DNA from: Chloroflexota bacterium
Lineage (GTDB): Bacteria > Chloroflexota > Dormibacteria > Aeolococcales > Aeolococcaceae
DNA length: 64,000 nt
Assembly: GCA_005880985.1 (NCBI GenBank)
Contig: VBIQ01000007.1
Location: 124,001-188,000 of the forward strand
Direction: 5' to 3'
Positions 1 to 8,765 of this stretch are shown here, piece by piece. Position 1 is the stretch's first letter. The number at the start of each line of letters is the position of its first letter. The position numbers and the translations under genes are program-made. The notes under the pieces were generated by a model. The model was given only the letters and a program-made list of their open reading frames with translations. It did no database searches and was not told the origin of the DNA.

Positions 1-1
1 G

Positions 2-484
2 ACCGAGGCCGAGTTCCAGTACCTGCTCGACTTCCTCGGTGAGGCCGAGCTCGACTGGGTGACGGCCTTCGCCTACTCCGAGGAGGCCGGGACCGCGGCG
101 GCGGCGATGCCCGACCAGCTGCCGGTGGCCGAGCGGCAGGCGCGACGCCGCGCGGTGTACCGGGCCCAGGCCCCGGCCTCGCGCGGTCGCAACCGCCGCA
201 TGGTCGGGCGCGAGCTGGTGGTGCTCGGTGAGGCGATCAGCGCGTCGCAGGGCGCCGACGACGCTCGCCTGCTCTTCGCCCGCTCCGAGCGCGAGGCCCC
301 GGAGATCGACGGACGGGTGGTGGTGCGCGGCCTGGCAGCGCCCGACGCCTGGCTCGATCGCTTTCTGCGGGTGCGGGTCACCACCGCGGCGACCTATCAA
401 GTCGGCGCGACGGCTTCGATCGGCGCCGAGCCGGAGCGGCCGCCGGTGTCCCGGCTCCGCCCGCTGCCGGTGCTGCCTTTGTGA
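2..484 (+). CDS. rimO: Ribosomal protein S12 methylthiotransferase RimO, C-terminal part
   Basis: The window opens inside this gene, and the reading frame is open from base 2. RimO is a radical-SAM enzyme that adds a methylthio group to an aspartate of ribosomal protein S12. Only the C-terminus is visible. It contains the family-typical stretch ending the radical-SAM barrel (LDWVTAFAYSEEAGTAAA followed by MPDQLP), a helical linker and a TRAM-like beta domain (VVVRGLAAPDAWLDRFLRVRV). The Fe-S cysteines lie upstream of the window. The stop overlaps the GTG start of pgsA by four bases, so the two are probably translationally coupled. MiaB is a paralogous alternative, but a separate, better miaB occurs at 7,380. 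Confidence 0.82.
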   Translation, partial: TEAEFQYLLDFLGEAELDWVTAFAYSEEAGTAAAAMPDQLPVAERQARRRAVYRAQAPASRGRNRRMVGRELVVLGEAISASQGADDARLLFARSEREAPEIDGRVVVRGLAAPDAWLDRFLRVRVTTAATYQVGATASIGAEPERPPVSRLRPLPVLPL

Positions 485-1020
485 GAAGCCTGCTGGTCCT
501 GCCGAACCAGCTGACCGTCCTCCGCCTGCTGCTCATCCCCGTGATCGGCGTCGCGCTGTCGGCATCCTTCAGCACCCACGACCAGCTGGGTGCCGGCCTG
601 TACGCGATCGCCGCCACCACCGACACGCTCGATGGCCAGATCGCCCGTCGCCGGCGCCAGGTCACCCGCCTGGGCAAGTTCCTCGACCCGCTCGCCGACA
701 AGCTGCTGGTGATCACCGTGCTGGCGGTGCTGGTCAGCAGCTCGGCCATCCCGGCGTGGGTGGTGGTGGTCATCGTCGCGCGGGAGTTCCTGATCACCGG
801 TCTGCGCACCATCGCCGCCACCCAGGGGGTGGTGTTCGGTTCCAGTCCCTGGGGCAAATCGAAGACCCTGTCCCAGAACCTGATGATCGGGCTGCTGGTG
901 CTGCAGCGTCCGTATCCGGTGCTGCACGAGGCCGCCATCGCCGCCATCGTGCTGGCGGTCACCGCGACGGTGCTCAGCGGGCTGGATTACCTCTGGCGGT
1001 ACCGGCATTTTGTGATTTGA
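481..1020 (+). CDS. pgsA: CDP-diacylglycerol--glycerol-3-phosphate 3-phosphatidyltransferase
   Basis: PgsA makes phosphatidylglycerol phosphate from CDP-diacylglycerol and glycerol-3-phosphate at the cytoplasmic membrane, the committed step to phosphatidylglycerol. The 179-residue protein carries the full CDP-alcohol phosphotransferase signature D-x2-DG-x2-AR-x8-G-x3-D-x3-D at about residues 48-71 (DTLDGQIAR ... GKFLDPLAD). Several hydrophobic helices are visible, including residues 5-30 and 75-100, and the length is normal. It starts with GTG overlapping the rimO stop (GTGA). A good intrinsic terminator follows directly, so the rimO-pgsA transcript probably ends here. pgsA next to cinA-recA is a common bacterial arrangement. 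Confidence 0.93.
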   Translation: MRSLLVLPNQLTVLRLLLIPVIGVALSASFSTHDQLGAGLYAIAATTDTLDGQIARRRRQVTRLGKFLDPLADKLLVITVLAVLVSSSAIPAWVVVVIVAREFLITGLRTIAATQGVVFGSSPWGKSKTLSQNLMIGLLVLQRPYPVLHEAAIAAIVLAVTATVLSGLDYLWRYRHFVI

Positions 1021-1035
1021 CCGGAGGCGGCGACT

Positions 1036-1073
1036 CCGCCACGCGGCTGGTCGCAGCCTTGCTGGCGGTTTTT
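1036..1073 (+). terminator. Intrinsic terminator after pgsA
   Basis: The outer stem CCGCCA (1036-1041) pairs with TGGCGG (1063-1068). Inside it GGCTG (1045-1049) pairs with CAGCC (1054-1058). A run of five T follows at 1069-1073. It lies 16 bases after the pgsA stop, in the right orientation to end the rimO-pgsA transcript. Confidence 0.65.
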
Positions 1074-1176
1074 GCGACGCGACGCTGCTTTGGCGGCGGT
1101 CTTGACGGCGCGCTTCGCGCGGCGGGAGGGCGGCACACCACGTGCCGCCCGCTGAGGCGCGCCCCCCTGCGCCACT

Positions 1177-1305
1177 CGGCTTTGCCTCGCAGCGCACCCC
1201 CCTCCGGCGCGACTCCGCGCCGAGCGCGGCTTTGCCGTGGCGCCGGCTTTCGGAGGGTGCAGAGAGAAATAGAGCCGCCGTTCCGCGCCCCGTCGCGGCT
1301 TTGCC
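1177..1305 (+). repeat. Three copies of a short hairpin-forming motif in the pgsA-cinA gap
   Basis: The 309-base gap between pgsA and cinA contains no convincing gene. CGGCTTTGCC occurs at 1177-1186, 1227-1236 and 1296-1305. In the last two copies it is part of GCGGC-TTT-GCC(G), which can fold into a tiny hairpin. A related CTGCTTTGGCGG lies near 1085. The function is unknown. It may be a small extragenic palindrome family or chance in very GC-rich DNA. Confidence 0.4.
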
Positions 1306-1329
1306 GCGCCTGGGGGATGATCGCTTCCG

Positions 1330-1836
1330 ATGAGCGAGACGGATGCACCGCGGTTGGCTGACGCGTTTCCTGAGGCGGCGGTGTTGGGGGCGGGGCTGCG
1401 CGAGGCGGGGCTGCGCGTCGCCGTGGCGGAGTCGTGTACCGGTGGGCTGCTCGGGGCGGCGCTCACCGCGTCGCCGGGGTCCTCCGACTACATGCGGGGC
1501 GGCGTGATCGCCTATGCCGACGACCTGAAGATCGCGCTGCTCGGCGTCGCGGCGGCGCTGCTCGAGGCCCACGGGGCGGTGAGCGCCGAGGTCGCGGTGG
1601 CGATGGCCGAGGGCGTCCGGCGCCGGCTCGGTGCCGACCTGGGCATCGCGGTCACCGGGGTCGCCGGGCCGTCGGAGAGCGAGCGCAAGCCGGCGGGATT
1701 GATCTTCGTCGCCGTCGCCGGCCCGGGTGATGTCGCACCGCGGGTCGAGCGGCTCGACCGCGACCGCGGCCGCGAGCCGAACCGGGCGGAGGCGGTGCGG
1801 GCGGCGCTGCGGCTGGCCGCCGGCGCGGTGGGCTGA
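1330..1836 (+). CDS. cinA: CinA C-terminal-domain protein (nicotinamide-nucleotide amidase type)
   Basis: This 168-residue protein consists only of the CinA C-terminal (PncC) domain, which in characterised members hydrolyses nicotinamide mononucleotide to nicotinate mononucleotide. Diagnostic segments are [17 protein letters not shown] near residue 30, [16 protein letters not shown] near 55 and [12 protein letters not shown] near 105. The N-terminal MoCF-like domain of long CinA proteins is absent. The ATG start is 8 codons before the usual beginning of the domain. It lies just upstream of recA, a pairing also seen in Bacillus and Streptococcus. About 260 bases and a separate promoter separate it from recA, so an operon is possible but not required. 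Confidence 0.87.
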   Translation: MSETDAPRLADAFPEAAVLGAGLREAGLRVAVAESCTGGLLGAALTASPGSSDYMRGGVIAYADDLKIALLGVAAALLEAHGAVSAEVAVAMAEGVRRRLGADLGIAVTGVAGPSESERKPAGLIFVAVAGPGDVAPRVERLDRDRGREPNRAEAVRAALRLAAGAVG

Positions 1837-1866
1837 GCGATACCCGGCTCCGTCGAGCGACGGTGG

Positions 1867-1906
1867 TTGTCAAGCTTGGGCGCCGGCGATACCATACATA
1901 TGTTCG
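1867..1906 (+). promoter_or_regulatory. Probable recA promoter with LexA box
   Basis: TTGTCA (1867-1872) and TACCAT (1890-1895) are spaced by exactly 17 bases and resemble -35 and -10 elements. The sequence CATACATATGTTCG (1893-1906) overlaps the -10. Its core ATAC-ATAT-GTTC fits the GAAC-N4-GTTC LexA box of Gram-positive-type SOS systems with two mismatches. Similar boxes precede lexA and the LysM gene. The rest of the 260-base gap upstream of recA holds no other clear gene. Confidence 0.55.
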
Positions 1907-2098
1907 CCCCATGGGCGGGCCCGGGCGTCACGCCCGCAGCGTGGCCGCAGCCTCTCCTGGCGGGGGCCGTCGATCAGTCACACCGGCGCGAGCCGGAGCG
2001 GGAGTACAGCGTTGACAAACACACTCAGCAGTGTCACACTCGAGCCCGTCGCCAACGGACACGGGCGGCGCGGCGCCGCCTCGAAGGAGACCGAGCCC

Positions 2099-3157
2099 TT
2101 GCCCAGCGAACGAGAGCGCGCTCTCTCCACCGCCCTCGGCCAGATCGAACGCTCCTACGGCAAGGGTGCCGTGATGCGGCTGGGCGATGCCAGCGCAGAG
2201 CGCAATGTCGAGATCATCCCCACCGGGGCGCTGACCCTCGACATCGCCCTCGGGGTGGGCGGGGTTCCTCGCGGCCGCATCATCGAGGTCTACGGGCCGG
2301 AGTCCTCGGGCAAGACCACCCTGGCCCTGCATGTGATCGCCGAGGCGCAGCGGCGCGGCGGGGTGGCCGCCTTCATCGACGCCGAGCACGCCCTCGACCC
2401 CCAGTACGCCGCCCGCATCGGGGTGAACAGCGAGGAGTTGCTCATCTCCCAGCCCGACACCGGCGAGCAGGCCCTGGAGATCGTCGAGGTGCTGGTGCGC
2501 AGCGGCGCGGTCGACGTCATCGTCATCGACTCCGTGGCCGCGCTGGTGCCCAAGGCCGAGATCGACGGCGAGATGGGCGACACCCACGTCGGCCTCCAGG
2601 CCCGCCTGATGTCGCAGGCGATGCGCAAGCTGACCGCCGCCATCAGCCGCTCCAACACCTCGGTCATCTTCATCAACCAGCTCCGCGAGAAGGTCGGCGT
2701 GATGTTCGGCAACCCCGAGGTGACCACCGGGGGCCGTGCCCTGAAGTTCTATGCCTCGGTGCGCATGGACATCCGCCGCATCGAGTCCATCAAGCAGGGC
2801 CTCGACGTCATCGGCAGCCGAGTCAAGGTCAAGGTTGTCAAGAACAAGGTGGCCCCGCCGTTCAGGTCCGCCGAGTTCGACATCCTCTACAACGAGGGCA
2901 TCTCGTACTCGGGCAGCGTCCTCGACATGGCCATCGAGTCGCGGGTGGTGGAGAAGAGCGGCGCCTGGTTCAGCTATGGCGAGATGCGACTGGGCCAGGG
3001 TCGCGAGAACGTCCGGGACTTTCTCAAGCAGAGCCCCGAGCTGCTCGAGGAGATCGCCGCCAAGGTCCGTGCCCAGCACACGCCCGAGGCCAGGGGGTCG
3101 GCCAACGGAGAGGTGCCGGCAGTGGCGGAGGTCACCGTCGCCGGCCAGCCGGTGTAG
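2099..3157 (+). CDS. recA: Recombinase RecA
   Basis: RecA forms filaments on single-stranded DNA, catalyses strand exchange and triggers LexA self-cleavage. I chose the TTG at 2099, which gives 352 residues, the normal family length, with GGAGA ten bases upstream. A TTG at 2012 would add 29 unusual residues. Visible features are Walker [10 protein letters not shown] at residues 66-74, the MAW stretch ([11 protein letters not shown]), Walker B ([14 protein letters not shown]), the L1/L2 DNA-binding loops around [15 protein letters not shown] and [17 protein letters not shown], and a C-terminal domain ending in a short acidic/Pro-rich tail. No intein is seen. recX follows 42 bases later. A LexA-type box lies on the likely promoter. 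Confidence 0.97.
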   Translation: MPSERERALSTALGQIERSYGKGAVMRLGDASAERNVEIIPTGALTLDIALGVGGVPRGRIIEVYGPESSGKTTLALHVIAEAQRRGGVAAFIDAEHALDPQYAARIGVNSEELLISQPDTGEQALEIVEVLVRSGAVDVIVIDSVAALVPKAEIDGEMGDTHVGLQARLMSQAMRKLTAAISRSNTSVIFINQLREKVGVMFGNPEVTTGGRALKFYASVRMDIRRIESIKQGLDVIGSRVKVKVVKNKVAPPFRSAEFDILYNEGISYSGSVLDMAIESRVVEKSGAWFSYGEMRLGQGRENVRDFLKQSPELLEEIAAKVRAQHTPEARGSANGEVPAVAEVTVAGQPV

Positions 3158-3199
3158 CAGGCTCCCGCAGGCAACGCCCGGGAACCAGGAGAGCCGGTG

Positions 3200-3712
3200 G
3201 TGCGCTCGTCGCGGCCAGCCGCCCCCGATGATCCCGATGACGAGGACGCGGCCGAAAGGGTCGCCGCGCGCATCCTCGGGGGTGCCGCTCAGACCGAGCT
3301 GAGCCTGAGGCGGCGTCTCGAGCTTCGCGGCTTCAGTCCCGCCGCCTCTCGGGCCGCCGCTCAGAGCCTGAGCCGGCGCGGCTACGTCGACGACGACGCC
3401 TTCGCCCGCTCGGTCGCCGAGCGCCGCCTGCGCAGCGGCCATGGACGGATGCGGGTCGCCGCCGAGCTGCGGGCGCGCGGATGCGGCGAGCGACCGATCG
3501 ACGAGGCGCTGCGGGGCACCGGGATGGAGGAGGAGCGGGCCGCGGCGCTGGCGCTGGGGCACAGGCTGCATGAGCGGTCGCGGCCCTCGCCGGATGCAGA
3601 ACCGCGACTCAGTCGCGCGGCGCTGGCAGGGCGGCTGGCTCGACGCGGCTACGCGCCGGATACCGTCGCCTACGTCGTGCGCACCATCACCGAAGGCGGA
3701 GACATCCCCTGA
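3200..3712 (+). CDS. recX: Regulatory protein RecX
   Basis: RecX modulates RecA filament growth and ATPase activity. The protein has about 170 residues with the three-repeat helical RecX organisation: LRRRLELRGFSPAASRAAAQSLSRRGYVDDDAFARSVAERRL near residues 36-76, then RMRVAAELRARG, then SRAALAGRLARRGYAPDTVAYVV near the end. Two adjacent GTG codons (3197 and 3200) can serve as start. The AGGAGAG at 3188-3193 fits 3200 better. It lies directly downstream of recA, the usual place for this partner, and is probably co-transcribed. The short acidic N-terminus (DDPDDEDAAE) is a lineage-specific extension. Confidence 0.9.
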   Translation: MRSSRPAAPDDPDDEDAAERVAARILGGAAQTELSLRRRLELRGFSPAASRAAAQSLSRRGYVDDDAFARSVAERRLRSGHGRMRVAAELRARGCGERPIDEALRGTGMEEERAAALALGHRLHERSRPSPDAEPRLSRAALAGRLARRGYAPDTVAYVVRTITEGGDIP

Positions 3713-3775
3713 CCTCGGGCGGAGGTAGGGCGCCTCAATCTTGCGCGATCACGACGCCGAGCCTGGTCGGCGGCC

Positions 3776-5122
3776 TCATTCCGCTGGCTGCTGGGCCAGG
3801 CGGCGGCCCGGCGGCCCGAGGTTGCCGCGTGCGGCCTCGTAGCGGATCACCGAGCCCAGGGTCGCGTAGGCGACCACCCCGAGCACCAGCGCCATCAGCA
3901 CCAGCCCGTCGAAGAGGAAGACGCGTGCCAGCGCCCCACCGACGACGCTGCCGAGCGCGCCGCCGCCGGCCAGGGTGACGGTGTAGAAGGCCATCAACGC
4001 CGAGCGGTCGGCGGCCAGGTCTTCCGAGCAGTCGGCGAGGTAGGCGACCGCTGCAGGCCCGAAGCCGGCCTGGATGATGATGCCGACGACCACGATCGGG
4101 AGCAGCAGTGGCGCGGCCGCCAGTGACAGGTGATTGATAGCGAAAAGGCCGCCGGCGACGACGAAGACCCCGGGGACAGCGCGTCGCATCGTCAAAGGAC
4201 CACCCAGGCGCCGCAGCACCGGTATCCAGAGGGTGATGCCGACCAGCAGGACCACCACCCAACCCAGCAGCATCAGTCCGATCACGCGCTCATCGAAGTG
4301 TCGGATGAGGGTCTGGGAGGGGTCCGGCGATCGCTTGAGCAGGGCGGCGAGGTTGAAGAGCCAGGCGCCGACCAATCCGTTCACCGCCAGCCAGGCGGGG
4401 ATGAAGGTGCGGATGGGGCCGCGTCCGAGGATGGCGCGGGCGACGACGCGCAGCGGGCTGACGGGGAGCGGGTTGACCCGGGGAACGAGCCGCCAGCACA
4501 CGACGGCGGCCGCCAGGTAGAAGGTCGCCAGCACCAGGAAGGACCCGCGGTGCAACCAGTGGTAGGCGAACGGTCCGACCACGAAGCCGCCGGCGAAGCC
4601 GGCGACGGTTGCTCCTTCGAAGGCGCCGCTGGCGTTGGCGCGGCTGCGGGAGTCCTCCGTGGTGGCAGCGGCGATGGTGCCCAGTGCGGTCGGCACGAAG
4701 GCGGCGGCGCCGACTCCCTCGATCACCCGCGCCGCGGCGAGCTGAGCCGGGCTGGTCGCGCCCGCGAGCAGCAGCAGCGCCAGGGCCCCGAGCAGCGGGC
4801 CGCCGATGAGAAAGCGGCGACGGCCGAACCGGTCGGCAAAGCGCGCAAGGATCAGCGCGAAGGCCATCTCGCTGATCGCCTGAGTGCCGCCGACGATGCC
4901 GATGATCGCGTTGTTGGGACGGCCATGGGCCAGGTCGGTCAGGTCGAACTGGATCGACGCGGTGGCTCCGACGGCGCCGATGCGGAGCAGCGCCGAGCCC
5001 ACCAGCAGGGCACCGATCGAGGTGGCGGCCGCGGTCGCGGGGGCGTCGAGTGAGGCGGCGAGGGGCCGGGCCGGCGGAGCGACAGGAGGGGAGGGCCGGC
5101 TCACCGGGACAGCGTAATCCAC
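3776..5122 (-). CDS. Major facilitator superfamily transporter
   Basis: This is a predicted 448-residue permease with about twelve hydrophobic segments. The MFS loop motif after helix 2 is recognisable as ARFADRFGRRRFLIGGPLLG (about residues 96-115), and a second-half counterpart follows a central loop. The motif-C-like GATVAGFAGGFVVGPF helix 5 suggests a drug:proton antiporter of the DHA type. The substrate cannot be told. The N-terminus is Pro/Ala-rich, and a later start is possible. It is transcribed against the core operon, convergent with recX (63-base gap) and divergent from rny, so it looks like an insertion into the conserved recX-rny neighbourhood. Confidence 0.85.
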   Translation of the reverse strand: MDYAVPVSRPSPPVAPPARPLAASLDAPATAAATSIGALLVGSALLRIGAVGATASIQFDLTDLAHGRPNNAIIGIVGGTQAISEMAFALILARFADRFGRRRFLIGGPLLGALALLLLAGATSPAQLAAARVIEGVGAAAFVPTALGTIAAATTEDSRSRANASGAFEGATVAGFAGGFVVGPFAYHWLHRGSFLVLATFYLAAAVVCWRLVPRVNPLPVSPLRVVARAILGRGPIRTFIPAWLAVNGLVGAWLFNLAALLKRSPDPSQTLIRHFDERVIGLMLLGWVVVLLVGITLWIPVLRRLGGPLTMRRAVPGVFVVAGGLFAINHLSLAAAPLLLPIVVVGIIIQAGFGPAAVAYLADCSEDLAADRSALMAFYTVTLAGGGALGSVVGGALARVFLFDGLVLMALVLGVVAYATLGSVIRYEAARGNLGPPGRRLAQQPAE

Positions 5123-5386
5123 GATCGACGAGCGCCCACCAGCCTCGACGCCCGCGGTGCAACGGGTCGCGCACCGCCGGCGACGGGCAGCCGGGCGCCC
5201 GCCGGGTCCGGCCGCCCTACAATGCGGACACCGCGACAGGCGGGGTGGATCGGCGCCGGCAGCGGCGAGACCCCCTCCGCAAGCGCGACCGGCTGGCCGG
5301 CCTCGGCACGGCTCCCGGTGCGGCCGCGGACGTCTCCGCGAGGTGACAGCACCTCAGAACCTGAACCCGACGAGGATCTTCCATCC
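5123..5386. other. Divergent intergenic region between MFS gene and rny
   Basis: No gene is supported here. A TACAAT hexamer at 5218-5223 could be a -10 element for rny, but I see no good -35 at the expected distance. GAGGAT just before 5387 is the likely rny ribosome binding site. Confidence 0.4.
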
Positions 5387-6916
5387 ATGATTGCGGCCCT
5401 GATCGGGCTGATCGTGGTCGCGCTCGCCGCGGCCGCCGCGGTCCTCTACACGCGCGCCCAGCTCGCCGCCGCCCGGCGCGAGCAGCGGCTGCAGGAGGAG
5501 CGGCTCGGCCAGGCCCGCAGTGAGGCGGAACAGTCGAGCCGCGCCCTCCTCCTCCAGGCCAAGGAGGAGGCGCTGCGGGTCCGCGCCGAGGCGGAGGAGG
5601 AGGTGCGCGACCGCCGCGCCGAGGTGGCCCGGCTGGAGCAGCGCACCGCCCAGCGCGACGAGACGCTCGAGCGCCGCCGGGTCGAGATCGACGGCCGTGA
5701 GCAGCGCGTCGAGCAGCGGGAGGCCGAGCTCGAGCAGCTCCACGCCGGCATCGACGAGGAGCGCGGCCGGATCGGAGCGGAGATGGAGCGGGTCGCGGGT
5801 CTGTCCCAGCCGGAGGCGCGCAGCGAGATCCTCGGCCGGGTCGAGGGAGAGCTCGCCTCGGAGATCGCCGAGCGGATCCGCGCGGCCGACGCCCGGGTCC
5901 GCGACGAGGCCGACGAGCGGGCTCGCGAGGTGCTCATCGCGGCGATGCAGCGCCACGCCGCCGACCAGGCGGGGGAGACCTCGGTCACCGTGGTGCCTCT
6001 TCCCAGCGACGACCTCAAGGGCCGGATCATCGGCCGCGAGGGCCGCAACATCCGCGCCCTCGAGGCGGCCACCGGCGTCGACCTGATCATCGACGACACG
6101 CCGGAGGCGGTGGTGCTCTCCGGCTTCGACCCGGTCCGCCGTGAGGTGGCCCGGATGACCCTGGAGAAGCTCTTCTCCGACGGCCGCATCCATCCGGCTC
6201 GGATCGAGGAGATGGTCGCCAAGAGCCGCACCGACATCGCCCTGCTGATCAAGGACGAGGGGGAGGCGGCCTGCGTCGAGGCGGGCCTGCGGGGGGTGCA
6301 TCCCGAGCTCGTCAAACTGCTCGGCACCCTGCGCTTCCGGCAGTCCTACGGCCAGAACGTGCTGGTCCACAGCCGGGAGACGGCGGCGCTGGCGGGAATG
6401 GTCGCCGCCGAGATCGGCTACGGCGAGCAGGAGGCGCGCGAGATCGCCCTCTTCCACGACGTGGGCAAGGCGGTCGAGCACGAGGTCGAGGGGTCGCACG
6501 CGATCATCGGCGCCGAGATCCTCGCCCGCCTCGGTCGTCCCGCAGCGGTGGTCAACGCGGTTCGCGCCCACCACTACGACGAGGAGCCGCGCTCGGTGGG
6601 CGCCTTCGTCCTGCTCACCGCCGACGCCATCTCCGCCGCCCGTCCCGGAGCCCGCCGGGAGACGCTGGCCTCGTACATCCGGCGGCTGGAGCGCCTCGAG
6701 GCCATCGCCAATGCCTTCGACGGGGTCGAGCGCAGCTTCGCGGTCCAGGCCGGCAAGGAGATCCGGGTGATGGTGAGGCCGGGCAAGGTCGACGACGACG
6801 TGGCCACGGTGATGGCGCGCGACATCGCCCGGCGGATCCAGGCCGAGCTGAGCTACCCCGGGCAGGTCAAGGTCACCGTGCTCCGGGAGACCCGGTGCGT
6901 GGAGTACGCGAAGTAA
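5387..6916 (+). CDS. rny: Ribonuclease Y
   Basis: RNase Y is the membrane-anchored endoribonuclease that starts mRNA decay in many Gram-positive-type bacteria. The ATG at 5387 gives 509 residues, close to the usual 520. Domain order is an N-terminal membrane helix (IAALIGLIVVALAAAAAVLY), a long charged coiled coil to about residue 195, a KH domain (VTVVPLPSDDLKGRIIGREG at about 200-220, with the GxxG loop), then an HD domain with HSRETAALAG and the metal-binding LFHDVGKAVEHE near residue 357. The family-typical C-terminus ending VTVLRETRCVEYAK is complete. It begins the rny-spoVS-miaB-mutSL block. Confidence 0.96.
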   Translation: MIAALIGLIVVALAAAAAVLYTRAQLAAARREQRLQEERLGQARSEAEQSSRALLLQAKEEALRVRAEAEEEVRDRRAEVARLEQRTAQRDETLERRRVEIDGREQRVEQREAELEQLHAGIDEERGRIGAEMERVAGLSQPEARSEILGRVEGELASEIAERIRAADARVRDEADERAREVLIAAMQRHAADQAGETSVTVVPLPSDDLKGRIIGREGRNIRALEAATGVDLIIDDTPEAVVLSGFDPVRREVARMTLEKLFSDGRIHPARIEEMVAKSRTDIALLIKDEGEAACVEAGLRGVHPELVKLLGTLRFRQSYGQNVLVHSRETAALAGMVAAEIGYGEQEAREIALFHDVGKAVEHEVEGSHAIIGAEILARLGRPAAVVNAVRAHHYDEEPRSVGAFVLLTADAISAARPGARRETLASYIRRLERLEAIANAFDGVERSFAVQAGKEIRVMVRPGKVDDDVATVMARDIARRIQAELSYPGQVKVTVLRETRCVEYAK

Positions 6917-7077
6917 CGGCTGCCTCGGCAGGCGCCTCCCTCGGACATACACATGCGATTGACTTTCCGGGCCTCCGTTCAGAGAATCGCGTCATCCTCG
7001 CCGCCCGCCACGGAGCGATCAGGCTCCGCGCGTTCCAGCAGCGGTCACAGCAGCGACCAGCAGGGGGTCGTCGCCCC

Positions 7078-7338
7078 GTGGAAGTCCTAAAGGTCTCAGC
7101 CACCTCCAAACCGGTTGCCGTGGCCGGGGCCATCGCCGGCGTCATCCGGAGCTCGCACAAGGTCGAGGTGCAGGCCATCGGCGCCGGTGCCATCAACCAG
7201 GCGATCAAGGCCATCGCCATCTCGCGGGGCTACGTGGCCCCCGGCGGCATCGACCTGGTGTGCATCCCCTCGTTCATCGACATCTCGATCGACGGGGAGG
7301 AGCGCACCGGTATCCGCCTGCTGGTGGAGTCCCGATAG
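7078..7338 (+). CDS. spoVS: Stage V sporulation protein S (SpoVS), Alba-like
   Basis: This 86-residue protein matches the highly conserved SpoVS family: EVLKVSATSKPVAVAGAIAG, VEVQAIGAGAINQAIKAIAI, RGYVAPGGIDLVCIPSF. SpoVS affects late sporulation in Bacillus and has an Alba-like, probably nucleic-acid-binding fold. It is also found in non-sporulating bacteria. I chose GTG 7078 because the family always starts immediately before EVLKVS; a longer frame reaches back into the 160-base gap after rny. GGGGG at 7063-7067 may serve as ribosome binding site. Its position between rny and miaB is as in Bacillus. It does not by itself show that this organism sporulates. Confidence 0.95.
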   Translation: MEVLKVSATSKPVAVAGAIAGVIRSSHKVEVQAIGAGAINQAIKAIAISRGYVAPGGIDLVCIPSFIDISIDGEERTGIRLLVESR

Positions 7339-7379
7339 CCTCGCTCGGTTGCTCCGGGCTCCGCTAGGCTAACCGGCTC

Positions 7380-8765
7380 ATGGTGCTCGACTCGCTGAGC
7401 CCCGCCGCCGCCGCCCTGCGCACGCTGCCGCTCGCCGGCCGTCCACCGCGACGCGAGCCCATCGTTCCCGCCCTGGGGCGGCGGCCTCGCGTCCATCTCT
7501 GGCACATCGGCTGCCAGATGAACGACGCCGACCGCGAGCGCCTCGCCGAGGAGATCGCCGAGATCGGCTTTGTCCCCGAGGCGCCGCTCGACGAGGCCGA
7601 CCTCGCCATCCTCATCACCTGCGCGGTGCGGCAGAACGCCGAGCAGAAGGTCTACGGAAAGTTCAAGGAGCTGGTGCCCTGGAAGCACCGGCGACCCGGC
7701 CGCGCCATCGCCCTCACCGGCTGTATGGGTGTCGAGCATGGCAGCGCCCTGCTCGAGCGCCTTCCCGAGCTCGACTACGTCTTCGACGTGCGCGAGAGCG
7801 AGGGCTTCATCGCCAAGCTGCAGGCCCTGTACGCCGGTGAGCTCGACGGCCCGGTGCCGCTTCCCGCGTCTGATCGGCTCAGCGCCTACGTCCCCATCAT
7901 CGGCGGGTGCAATGAGATGTGCACCTACTGCATCGTGCCCTTCGTCCGCGGTCGCGAGCAGAGCCGGCCGGTCGGCGAGGTGGTGGAGGCGGTGCACGGG
8001 CTGGTCGAGCGCGGCGTGCGCGAGGTCACCCTGCTCGGTCAGAACGTCAACTCCTACCGCGACCCGGGCTCGGGCGGCCGGCTGCCGCAGTTGATGGCGG
8101 CGGTCGACGCGGTTCCCGGACTGTGGCGGCAGCGCTTTCTCACCTCGCATCCGCGCAACGCCTCGCCGCAGCTCTTCGAGGCGATCCGCGATCTTCCCAC
8201 CGCCTGCGAGCAGCTGCACCTCCCGGTGCAGGCGGGCGACGACTCGCTGCTGCGGCGCATGCGCCGCCTCTACACCGTGGCCGACTACCGCCACATCATC
8301 GAGCGCGCCATCGCCACCGTGCCGTCCCTGGCGCTGAGCACCGACATCATCGTCGGCTTCTGCGGTGAGACCGACGCCGAGTTCGCCGGCACCGAGGCGC
8401 TGATGCAGTCGGTGGGCTTCGACGTCGTCCACCTGCAGGCATACTCGCCGCGGCCGGGAACGGCGGCGGCGCGGCGGCCGGATGATGTCCCGCTGGCGGT
8501 GAAGAAGCGCCGTCTCAACCGCCTGCTGGCACTGCAACGCGACATCTCCCTGCGGCGCAACCGCAGGTTGATCGGTGGCGACGTCGAGGTGCTGGTGGAG
8601 GGAATCGGCGGCGACGGGAGACCGTTCGGCCGGACCCGGCAGAACAAGGTGACCTGTCTGCCGCGCGGTCGCGTGCGACCCGGCGAGCTGGTCCGCGTCA
8701 CCGTGGGCGACGCCAGCGCCTGGCAACTCGAGGGCGAACCCTGCGGGGCGGCCGCTGAGCCGTGA
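7380..8765 (+). CDS. miaB: tRNA-2-methylthio-N6-dimethylallyladenosine synthase MiaB
   Basis: MiaB is a radical-SAM methylthiotransferase that adds a methylthio group to i6A37 of tRNAs reading UNN codons, acting after MiaA (encoded at 13,245). The 461-residue protein has the UPF0004 domain with its three cysteines (GCQMNDADRE near residue 44, ITCAVRQNAEQKVYGKFKEL near 81, LTGCMG near 115). The radical-SAM motif GCNEMCTYCIVPFVRGRE is near 175, and a C-terminal TRAM domain ends the protein. The usual N of the NTC motif is I here. An N-terminal extension of some 35 residues precedes the domain, so an internal start is possible. The stop overlaps mutS (GTGA). Confidence 0.94.
   Translation: MVLDSLSPAAAALRTLPLAGRPPRREPIVPALGRRPRVHLWHIGCQMNDADRERLAEEIAEIGFVPEAPLDEADLAILITCAVRQNAEQKVYGKFKELVPWKHRRPGRAIALTGCMGVEHGSALLERLPELDYVFDVRESEGFIAKLQALYAGELDGPVPLPASDRLSAYVPIIGGCNEMCTYCIVPFVRGREQSRPVGEVVEAVHGLVERGVREVTLLGQNVNSYRDPGSGGRLPQLMAAVDAVPGLWRQRFLTSHPRNASPQLFEAIRDLPTACEQLHLPVQAGDDSLLRRMRRLYTVADYRHIIERAIATVPSLALSTDIIVGFCGETDAEFAGTEALMQSVGFDVVHLQAYSPRPGTAAARRPDDVPLAVKKRRLNRLLALQRDISLRRNRRLIGGDVEVLVEGIGGDGRPFGRTRQNKVTCLPRGRVRPGELVRVTVGDASAWQLEGEPCGAAAEP

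Noticed and set aside
2012-2017. TTGACA as -35 or as a longer TTG start for recA
   Set aside because: No -10 at the right distance; the N-terminal extension has no family support. The promoter at 1867-1895 with the LexA box and the start at 2099 fit better.
1928-3571. Long minus-strand frame of about 547 codons opposite recA
   Set aside because: Shadow of recA/recX codon structure in GC-rich DNA; composition has no protein family sense. The same holds for the long frames opposite mutS (9629-11533), mutL (11350-13290) and rny (5354-6952).
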